Origin: Polaromonas sp.
Lineage (GTDB): Bacteria > Pseudomonadota > Gammaproteobacteria > Burkholderiales > Burkholderiaceae_C
Reading direction: 5' to 3'
NCBI RefSeq assembly: GCF_013817205.1
Contig: NZ_JACDDD010000035.1
Coordinates: forward strand, 1-36,501
Length of the DNA: 36,501 bases
A program made the translations under genes and the position numbers. Shown here piece after piece: positions 30,752 to 36,501 of the stretch. The notes beneath the pieces are model-generated. The model worked only from the letters and a program-made list of their open reading frames with translations. It did no database searches and was not told the origin of the DNA. Numbering within the stretch: position 1 is the stretch's first letter; each line of letters opens with the position of its first letter.

Positions 30752-31273
30752 TTATTTGGCGTTGACTGTGGAAGAGGCGCCGCCAGCTTCCTTGCTGGTC
30801 GCGATATCCGGCGTCGTAGTCTTGCCAGCAGCTCTGCGCTCTGCATTACGTGCCCTGCGTTCTTCACGGGTCATTTTGGCAGTCTTCTTGGCGGTGGCTG
30901 TATCTGCCTTCACTTCAGCGCGGGTAGTGTGGCTCGTGCCGGGCGTGCTGGGAACACTGGCTTCGCTGCGTGACTGCGCGTTCTGGGTGGGCGAACCGGC
31001 AGGAGCGTTGGGTGTATTGATCGATGCCTTCACATCCGCGCGGGTGGTGCCGGAGGGAGCGCTGGGCGTGCTGGGCACACCGGCTTCGCTGCGAGCACGC
31101 GCGTCCTGCGTGGGCGAGCCAGGCTGCGAATTGGGTGCATTGATGCCGGCCTTCACTTCAGCACGGGTTTTAGCATCGCCAGAAGCAGACATCGCAGGCG
31201 TGGTTTGTGCCATGGCAAAACCAGAGGTCGCCAGCAATGCGGCGAGGACGAGAGAGATGTTGGACTTGTTCAT
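30752..31273 (-). CDS. exported low-complexity protein with 40-residue tandem repeats
   Basis: The 173-residue protein starts with a clear signal peptide (MNKSNISLVLAALLATSGFA, cleavage after MAQ or FAMA). The mature part has two imperfect repeats of 41 and 40 residues and the start of a third. Each unit runs TRA(E/D)VKA..IN.PN, GSPTQ.A, RSEA.VPSTP; the matching DNA direct repeats lie 120 and 123 bases apart (near 30907, 31027, 31150). A Lys/Arg-rich stretch (MTREERRARNAERRAAGK) and a Ser/Thr tail follow. It is probably disordered and periplasmic. I do not recognise the family. AAAAGG precedes the ATG at 31273; upstream residues are not used. Its own strong terminator shows it is expressed as a unit. 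Confidence 0.75.
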   Translation of the reverse strand: MNKSNISLVLAALLATSGFAMAQTTPAMSASGDAKTRAEVKAGINAPNSQPGSPTQDARARSEAGVPSTPSAPSGTTRADVKASINTPNAPAGSPTQNAQSRSEASVPSTPGTSHTTRAEVKADTATAKKTAKMTREERRARNAERRAAGKTTTPDIATSKEAGGASSTVNAK

Positions 31274-31454
31274 TTGAATGACCTTTTGATGAATTAATGA
31301 GAGAAGAATCGAAAAAGTGACAAGAGCATTTTGATCAGCCTCACCCCAAATGGGCAGCGGAGCCGAAGCTTGGGTCAGGCGCCTGCAGGTTGCTCTTGTA
31401 ATTGCAGTCACGCGAACTCGCGCAACGTGCAACCGTGCAGGCTACTGATTTTGC

Positions 31455-31910
31455 TCATTTTGAAGGTGCGTTGATCACAGCGGCATTGCTACCCTGAGCG
31501 CTCGCCGACCCGCCTGCGCTAGTGCTGCCATTGGGCAGGGCATTCTGGATGCGACGGTCCGCGCGGCGGGCCACGCCATCAACCGAATTTTTGGCCCGGT
31601 ACCCTGCTTTGGTGGTTGCGTTGGTGCCACGCTTGACGGCGCTACCTACACGATCACCGGTGCGTGCAACCGCGCCTCTGACGCCAGGGTCGCTTGCCTG
31701 TACACCGGCACGCGTATTGGTGTCAGCATTCACGGCAGCGCCTTGCTTGTCGGCGGAATTGGTCACGCCGCCTGCGGCGTTGGCACGCACGTCCGCGCCA
31801 ATGTTGGTGTTGGGTCCGGTGCGTACACCGTCCTGCGCAAATGCAGCGCCTGCCAGGGCGGCGCCCAAAAGAGCGGCGGCTGAAATGGCACGAATGGAAA
31901 ACTTGTTCAT
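31455..31910 (-). CDS. exported low-complexity protein of unknown function
   Basis: The 151-residue protein has a signal peptide (MNKFSIRAISAAALLGAALA, cleavage near AFAQ). The mature protein is rich in Ala, Gly, Asn, Thr and Arg, with no Cys or Trp and little hydrophobic core. It contains degenerate repeats such as NTNIGADVRANAAGG, GAAVNADTNTRAGVQASD and VARTGDRVGSAVKRGTN. It is probably disordered. It starts MNK like its neighbour, is on the same strand 181 bases upstream, and has a similar composition, so the two may be functionally related. I do not recognise the family. AGGAA precedes the ATG. Confidence 0.72.
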   Translation of the reverse strand: MNKFSIRAISAAALLGAALAGAAFAQDGVRTGPNTNIGADVRANAAGGVTNSADKQGAAVNADTNTRAGVQASDPGVRGAVARTGDRVGSAVKRGTNATTKAGYRAKNSVDGVARRADRRIQNALPNGSTSAGGSASAQGSNAAVINAPSK

Positions 31911-32220
31911 TGCTGATTCCTAGAAAACTCACGCAGGACAGAGCGGGTCGTGGCCTCATGAGCGGGTTGCGTAATCTGCCTGAACCCGAGGGTGCCGGCA
32001 AACAGCCAAAACCGTAAATGGGTTTTAGTTAACTTGAATTTAGCGTAGGCTCGATGCGTCTCCTGCCGGAAAGCCTCTCCGCAGTGCGTAGGACATCAAC
32101 CTTTACAGACGGTTCACACAACCCGCCGTGAAGCCGGCTGCGCGGCAAATGAGCTTGCTGTCCTACAGTTTTCCGGACCACGGCCGCGTGACAATATCAC
32201 TTTGCCCATTCCGTCCGCCC
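31911..32220. other. 310-base divergent intergenic region
   Basis: This gap separates the exported protein (minus) from the ybhP-like gene (plus) and must hold both promoters. An AT-rich stretch, TTTTAGTTAACTTGAATTTA (about 32023-32042), stands out from the GC-rich surroundings and is the best candidate for promoter elements. I see no gene, repeat copy or clear operator. Confidence 0.4.
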
Positions 32221-33084
32221 ATGCTCCCTACCGAATCCCTCATCCAGGTCAGCGCGCCCGTGATCGAGCCCAACGCGCCGGGTGCAGACGCCGACGTTCT
32301 GGCTGAAACCCGCGAAGCCATCGCCACCGCAGCGCTGAGTTTTTCGATCAAGGTGCTGACGGTCAATATTCACAAGGGTTTCACCTTCTTCAACCGCAAG
32401 TTCATCCTGCATGAACTGCGCGAAGCGGTGCGCACCGTGGGCGCCGACGTGGTCTTCCTGCAGGAAGTCACCGGAACCCACGCGCGCCACGAAAACAAGG
32501 TGGCCAACTACCCGGCGACGCCGCATTACGAATTCCTCGCCGACAGCATCTGGCCGCAGTTCGCCTATGGCCGCAACGCGGTCTATACCAACGGGCACCA
32601 CGGCAACGCCGTGCTGTCGAAGTTTCCCATCGTTAGCTTCGAAAACCGCGACGTGTCCATCAGCGGGCCGGAGCGGCGCGGCCTGCTGCACTGCGTGCTG
32701 CAGATTCCGGGTCGCGAGACCACGGTGCATGCCATCTGTGTGCATCTGGGTCTGGCGGAATCGCATCGCCTCAAGCAGCTGCACATGCTGTGCGACATGG
32801 TGCACAAGGACATCGCGCCCAGCGCACCGGTGATTGTTGCTGGCGATTTCAACGACTGGCGGCTGCGCGCCCATGACGTCCTCAAGCAGGGCGCCGGCAT
32901 GCATGAGGTGTTTGTGCAGGCCACCGGCAAGGCGGCACGCACTTTTCCCGCTCGCTTTCCGGTGTTGCGGCTGGACCGCATCTATGTGCGCAATGCCATC
33001 GGCCATGCGCCCGTTGTGCTGCCGCCCAAGCCCTGGTCACATCTGTCGGACCACGCGCCGCTGGCGGCTGAAATCGAGATTTGA
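32221..33084 (+). CDS. endonuclease/exonuclease/phosphatase family protein, YbhP-like
   Basis: The protein has 287 residues from the ATG at 32221. The fold is shown by [31 protein letters not shown] (metal-binding Glu), [30 protein letters not shown] (catalytic Asp/Asn) and [15 protein letters not shown] (catalytic Asp-His). It is a metal-dependent phosphodiesterase of unknown substrate. The start is uncertain: the frame is open to 32128 and no clear ribosome-binding site is seen before either ATG. It precedes a ClsB-like and a YbhN-like gene, as in E. coli ybhP-ybhO-ybhN, which suggests a role in membrane phospholipid metabolism. Confidence 0.87.
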   Translation: MLPTESLIQVSAPVIEPNAPGADADVLAETREAIATAALSFSIKVLTVNIHKGFTFFNRKFILHELREAVRTVGADVVFLQEVTGTHARHENKVANYPATPHYEFLADSIWPQFAYGRNAVYTNGHHGNAVLSKFPIVSFENRDVSISGPERRGLLHCVLQIPGRETTVHAICVHLGLAESHRLKQLHMLCDMVHKDIAPSAPVIVAGDFNDWRLRAHDVLKQGAGMHEVFVQATGKAARTFPARFPVLRLDRIYVRNAIGHAPVVLPPKPWSHLSDHAPLAAEIEI

Positions 33085-33102
33085 TCCTTCAGGATTTCGT
33101 CG

Positions 33103-34356
33103 ATGCGCAGTCGCTGGGTGCCAGGCAACAAGTTCACACTGCTGGAAAACGGCGAGGCCTTTTTCCCGCGTGTCTTTGAATGTATCGCCGCTGCTGAAAA
33201 GCAGGTGATGCTGGAGACCTTCATTCTGTTCGAAGACAAGGTCGGCAAGGCGCTGCATGCGGCCCTGCTCACCGCCGCCCGGCGCGGCGTGCAGGTGGAC
33301 ATCACCATCGACGGCTACGGCTCGCCTGATTTGTCGCCCGGCTTCATCTCGGCGCTGACCTCTGCCGGCGTGCGTGTGCATGTGTTTGACCCGAGCCCGC
33401 GCCTGTGGGGCTACCGCACCAACCTGTTTCGCCGCATGCACCGCAAGATCGTCGTGATTGACAGCAAACGCGCCTTTGTCGGTGGCATCAATTATTCGGC
33501 CGACCACCTGTCCGACTTCGGGCCAGAGGCCAAGCAGGACTATGCGGTCGAGATTGAAGGCCCGCTGGTCACCGTCATCGAGGAGTTTGTTGCCGAGCAA
33601 CTGCAGCTCGGCCAGCAGCAGCCGGTCGGGCCGCTCAAGCGACTGCTCAGGCGCAAAACCGCTGCCGCAGCGCAAAGCACACTGCCAGCCGCTGGGCATG
33701 CCGACGCCATGCTGGTCACTCGCGACAACCGCAAGCACCGGAACGACATTGAGCGCCATTACCGCATCGCCATTCGCGGCGCGCGCCAGCGCATCATCAT
33801 CGCCAACGCCTACTTCTTTCCCGGCTACCGACTGCTGCGCCAGTTGCGCAAGGCGGCCAGGCGCGGGGTGGATGTGCGGCTGATCCTGCAGGGCGAGCCC
33901 GACATGCCCATCGTCAAGATTGCCGCAAGCATGCTTTACCACCACCTGCTGGGGGCCGGCGTCAAGATTTACGAATACAGCGAACGCCCGCTGCATGGCA
34001 AGGTTGCACTGACCGACAACGAATGGTCCACCGTCGGCTCCAGCAACCTTGATCCCCTGAGCCTGGCGCTCAATCTCGAGGCCAACGTCATCATCAAGGA
34101 CCGCGACTTCAACCAGCGTCTGGCCGAAAACCTTGAAGAACTGATGCGGGCGAGCTGCCACCAGGTTCAGACCGCTGACCTGCCCGAGTCACCCATCTGG
34201 GTCAAGCTGCGCAGCTTTTTTGTGTTTCACCTGTTACGCCGCTACCCGGCCTGGTTTGGCTGGCTGCCGGCGCATATGCCGCGCCTGACCCCGGCGGAGA
34301 AACTGCTTGGCGAGCCCGCGGGGCTCGACCACGTCAACGAAGGCCAGGCCTCATGA
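33103..34356 (+). CDS. clsB: cardiolipin synthase B, phospholipase D family
   Basis: The 417-residue enzyme has two HKD motifs: HRKIVVIDSKRAFVGGINYS (His113) and HGKVALTDNEWSTVGSSNLD (His298). The N-terminal FTLLENGEAFFPRVFECIAA and ETFILFEDKVG are typical of ClsB (YbhO) and not of the longer, membrane-spanning ClsA. It joins phospholipids to form cardiolipin at the inner membrane. The start is 18 bases after the YbhP-like stop, and it overlaps the next gene by four bases (ATGA). Confidence 0.92.
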   Translation: MRSRWVPGNKFTLLENGEAFFPRVFECIAAAEKQVMLETFILFEDKVGKALHAALLTAARRGVQVDITIDGYGSPDLSPGFISALTSAGVRVHVFDPSPRLWGYRTNLFRRMHRKIVVIDSKRAFVGGINYSADHLSDFGPEAKQDYAVEIEGPLVTVIEEFVAEQLQLGQQQPVGPLKRLLRRKTAAAAQSTLPAAGHADAMLVTRDNRKHRNDIERHYRIAIRGARQRIIIANAYFFPGYRLLRQLRKAARRGVDVRLILQGEPDMPIVKIAASMLYHHLLGAGVKIYEYSERPLHGKVALTDNEWSTVGSSNLDPLSLALNLEANVIIKDRDFNQRLAENLEELMRASCHQVQTADLPESPIWVKLRSFFVFHLLRRYPAWFGWLPAHMPRLTPAEKLLGEPAGLDHVNEGQAS

Positions 34357-35333
34357 CAAGCGCAACGGCCACCGGCATCACCAGCAAGCCTTTGTGGCCC
34401 TGGCTCAAGCGAGCTGCCACGGTGGTGTTTTTCGCTCTGGTGGCTTGGCTGCTGATCGGACAGGGCCGCGCCATCGACTGGCCCGAAGTGTTTGCAACGC
34501 TGCGTGCCTACCCGACGGCGCTGCTGTTGGGTGCTGTGGCGCTGTCAGCCCTGAGCTTCTGTCTGTACAGCTGCTTTGATCTGCTGGGCCGGCATTACAC
34601 CGGCCACACTCTGCGCACGTCCACGGTGATGCTGGTGACTTTCATCAGTTATGTCTTCAACCTGAATCTTGGTTCACTGGTGGGCGGCGTCGCCTTTCGT
34701 TACCGCCTGTATTCACGCCTGAAGCTCGACACCCCGACCATCACGCGGGTGCTGACCCTGAGCATGCTGACCAACTGGACCGGCTACCTGCTGCTGGGCG
34801 GCCTGGTCTTCGCCTTTGCCACGCCCGACCTGCCGCCGGGCTGGAAGATGGGCAGCGGCGGCCTGCAAATCCTCGGTGTTGTGCTGCTGGCCGGCTCGGC
34901 GGCCTACCTGCTGCTGTGCGCGGTGTCGCGCCAGCGCAGCTTTTCCCTGCGCGGCCACGTCCTGGAGCTGCCCACCGGCCGGCTGGCGCTGCTGCAGGTG
35001 GCCATGGGCGCCGCCAACTGGCTGATCATGAGCGGCCTGATGTTCTTGCTGCTGCAGCACAAGGTGGCTTTTCCCACCGTCGCCGGCGTGCTGCTGGTGG
35101 CAGCCGTCGCCGGTGTGGTCGCCCACGTGCCTGCTGGCCTGGGCGTGCTCGAGGCGGTGTTTGTGGCGCTGCTGTCGCACCAGATTCCCACCCATCAGTT
35201 GCTGGCGGCCCTGGTGGCGTATCGAATCATTTATTACCTGATGCCGCTGGTGATTGCGACCGTGGCCTACCTGGTGACCGAGGTCCGGGCCAAATCGCTG
35301 GCTGGCACCGCCGGGCAAACCACGCCCCCCTGA
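34353..35333 (+). CDS. YbhN-type (lysylphosphatidylglycerol synthase TM region) membrane protein
   Basis: The 326-residue inner-membrane protein has about eight hydrophobic segments. It matches the UPF0104/YbhN family: TSTVMLVTFISYVFNLNLGS followed by LVGGVAFRYRLYSRL, LSMLTNWTGYLLLGGLVFAF, VAHVPAGLGVLEAVFVALL and VAYRIIYYLMPLVIATVAYL. The family shares the membrane region of lysyl-PG synthases/flippases but lacks the soluble aminoacyl-transfer domain. It is translationally coupled to clsB, suggesting a role in moving or regulating phospholipids made there. Confidence 0.88.
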   Translation: MTSATATGITSKPLWPWLKRAATVVFFALVAWLLIGQGRAIDWPEVFATLRAYPTALLLGAVALSALSFCLYSCFDLLGRHYTGHTLRTSTVMLVTFISYVFNLNLGSLVGGVAFRYRLYSRLKLDTPTITRVLTLSMLTNWTGYLLLGGLVFAFATPDLPPGWKMGSGGLQILGVVLLAGSAAYLLLCAVSRQRSFSLRGHVLELPTGRLALLQVAMGAANWLIMSGLMFLLLQHKVAFPTVAGVLLVAAVAGVVAHVPAGLGVLEAVFVALLSHQIPTHQLLAALVAYRIIYYLMPLVIATVAYLVTEVRAKSLAGTAGQTTPP

Positions 35334-35360
35334 TTTTCTGCCCCGGCGCCCGGAGTTGGG

Positions 35361-35427
35361 TGCCAATTTGGCCTGCAGCCCTTATCCTGTAAGCGCGTTT
35401 AGCTATTAAGTTTATAGCAATCATAGC
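35361..35427. repeat. dispersed intergenic palindromic repeat, copy F
   Basis: It reads TGCCAATTTGGCCTGCAGCC, CTTATCCTGTAAGCGCGTTT, AGCTATTAAGTTTATAGCAA, TCAT. The core CTTA TCCTG TAAG is a hairpin, and GCTATTAAGTTTATAGC is a second palindrome. It lies between the ybhN-like gene and the radical SAM gene, where it can act as a terminator region. Confidence 0.65.
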
Positions 35428-35494
35428 CCGCTTGCCGACAGGGAAAAGCTGTGAATAATTACAGTTAAATCCGAATTCCCTGTATATTCTTCCA

Positions 35495-36501
35495 GTGTCT
35501 TTCCCCACTACCCAGCGCAAGCTCGCAATCCTGGCTGACGCCGCCAAATACGACGCCTCCTGCGCGTCCAGCGGCAGCACGAGCCGCAACTCGGTGGGCG
35601 GAAAGGGCATTGGCTCGACCGAAGGCTCCGGCATTTGCCACAGCTATGCACCCGACGGTCGCTGCATCTCGCTGCTGAAAATACTCTTCACCAACTTCTG
35701 CACTTATGACTGCGTCTACTGCGTCAACCGCGTCAGCAGCAACGTGCCACGTGCGCGCTTCTCGGTGGACGAGGTGGTGCAGCTCACGCTGGACTTTTAC
35801 CGCCGCAACTGCATTGAGGGCCTGTTCCTGTCCTCCGGCATCATCCAGAGCCCCGACTACACCATGGAGCGCGTGGTCGAGGTTGCACGCGTGCTGCGCG
35901 AAGAGCATGACTTTCGCGGCTACATCCACCTCAAGACCATTCCCGACGCCTCGCCCGAGCTGCTGGCGCGCGCCGGCCTGTATGCGGACCGCCTGAGCAT
36001 CAACGTCGAGCTGCCGACGGTGCAGGGCTTGCAGGCGCTGGCCCCCGAAAAAGACAGCGCTGCCATCAAGCGCTCCATGGCGCGCATGCGGGTGCACATC
36101 GACGACGCGCGTGGCGCCGCCAGCGACGACGCACGCACCAGCGTGATCTCGCTGCCGCGCTCACTCAAGGCTGGCCGCAGCAGCGCGCCGCGTTTTGCAC
36201 CGGCCGGCCAGAGCACGCAGATGATCGTCGGCGCCGACGCCACCTGCGACAGCACCATCCTGCAGGCCAGCGCCACGCTGTACGGCGCCTACCACTTGCG
36301 GCGGGTCTATTACTCGGCCTTCAGCCCCATCCCTGACGCCTCGCTGAGCCTGCCGCTGCGCCAGCCCCCGTTGATCCGCGAACACCGGCTCTACCAGGCC
36401 GACTGGCTGATGCGTTTTTACGGTTTTGCGCATGACGAAATCATTCCGGCCGGGACGGGCAACGCGGGCGGGATGCTTGCCCTCGACATGGTGCCCATAC
36501 T
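35495..36501 (+). CDS. radical SAM protein of the putative DNA modification/repair family (3' end outside window)
   Basis: The first 335 residues are present. The iron-sulfur motif is Cys69, Cys73 and Cys76 in NFCTYDCVYCVNR, the CxxxCxxC motif of radical SAM enzymes. Upstream, LADAAKYDASCASSGSTSRN and GICHSYAPDGRCISLLKILF, and downstream, GLFLSSGIIQSPDYTMERVV and HLKTIPDASPELL, match the family annotated as putative DNA modification/repair radical SAM protein (TIGR03916, from memory). The only plausible start is GTG at 35495. A TATATT box lies at 35483-35488, so the transcript may begin at or next to the GTG. Function is not established. Confidence 0.88.
   Translation, partial: MSFPTTQRKLAILADAAKYDASCASSGSTSRNSVGGKGIGSTEGSGICHSYAPDGRCISLLKILFTNFCTYDCVYCVNRVSSNVPRARFSVDEVVQLTLDFYRRNCIEGLFLSSGIIQSPDYTMERVVEVARVLREEHDFRGYIHLKTIPDASPELLARAGLYADRLSINVELPTVQGLQALAPEKDSAAIKRSMARMRVHIDDARGAASDDARTSVISLPRSLKAGRSSAPRFAPAGQSTQMIVGADATCDSTILQASATLYGAYHLRRVYYSAFSPIPDASLSLPLRQPPLIREHRLYQADWLMRFYGFAHDEIIPAGTGNAGGMLALDMVPI

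Noticed and set aside
30756-31277. Open frame on the plus strand almost exactly mirroring the exported repeat protein
   Set aside because: It has no ribosome-binding site or recognisable domain, and its repeats are simply the reverse reading of the minus-strand repeats. The minus frame has a signal peptide, a good ribosome-binding site and its own terminator.

Overview
The window looks like chromosomal DNA from a betaproteobacterium of the order Burkholderiales, most likely Comamonadaceae (Polaromonas/Rhodoferax-like). The basis is the mnmG-rsmG-lysE-parA-hydrolase-parB gene order, a Bug-type solute-binding protein, the GC-rich codon use, and dispersed repeats of kinds I associate with that family. 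This is recognition from memory, not a database search. No rRNA, tRNA or CRISPR array was seen.

Layout. (1) 1-4.85 kb: the 3' end of an IS5-type transposase, an AsmA-like protein, a hotdog thioesterase, a corrinoid adenosyltransferase, a secreted EF-hand protein, a D-lactate dehydrogenase-type flavoprotein, and a possible remnant of a small membrane protein. (2) 4.86-11.45 kb, all on the minus strand: a vapBC-type toxin-antitoxin pair directly followed by mnmG-rsmG-lysE-parA-hydrolase-parB, i.e. tRNA/rRNA modification plus chromosome partitioning. Three parS sites lie inside rsmG and mnmG. (3) 11.5-16.6 kb: FMN reductase, Bug-type binding protein, small CxxC-cluster protein, glutathione S-transferase, DUF1328 membrane peptide, transglutaminase-like protein and class II aldolase. 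(4) 16.7-24.15 kb: an AraC-type regulator divergent from a complete branched-chain-type ABC importer (binding protein, two permeases, two ATPases) followed by an aromatic-type aldehyde dehydrogenase. This reads as an uptake-and-oxidation unit for an unknown organic acid or aldehyde. (5) 24.15-24.85 kb: a non-coding block of dispersed repeats. (6) 24.85-30.5 kb: an Old Yellow Enzyme, a hemerythrin-like protein, and a copper homeostasis locus (copA divergent from copZ-cueR, with two CueR-type operators), then a Spy/CpxP-like periplasmic protein. (7) 30.7-31.9 kb: two exported low-complexity proteins of unknown function. (8) 32.2-35.3 kb: an endonuclease/exonuclease/phosphatase-family protein, a ClsB-type cardiolipin synthase and a YbhN-type membrane protein, the same trio and order as E. 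coli ybhP-ybhO-ybhN. (9) 35.5 kb to the end: a partial radical SAM protein of the putative DNA repair/modification family.

The most unusual signals are mobile repeat sequences rather than a new enzyme system. A GC-rich palindromic element appears three times. Two copies are read in frame inside proteins, in opposite orientations: as an N-terminal extension of ParA and as an insertion in the CopA ATP-binding region. A second, AT-richer imperfect palindrome occurs about six times between genes. In one case it supplies the stop codon and last residues of the upstream gene. Further points are a TA module coupled to the mnmG/par operon and a copA start codon that sits about where transcription should begin.
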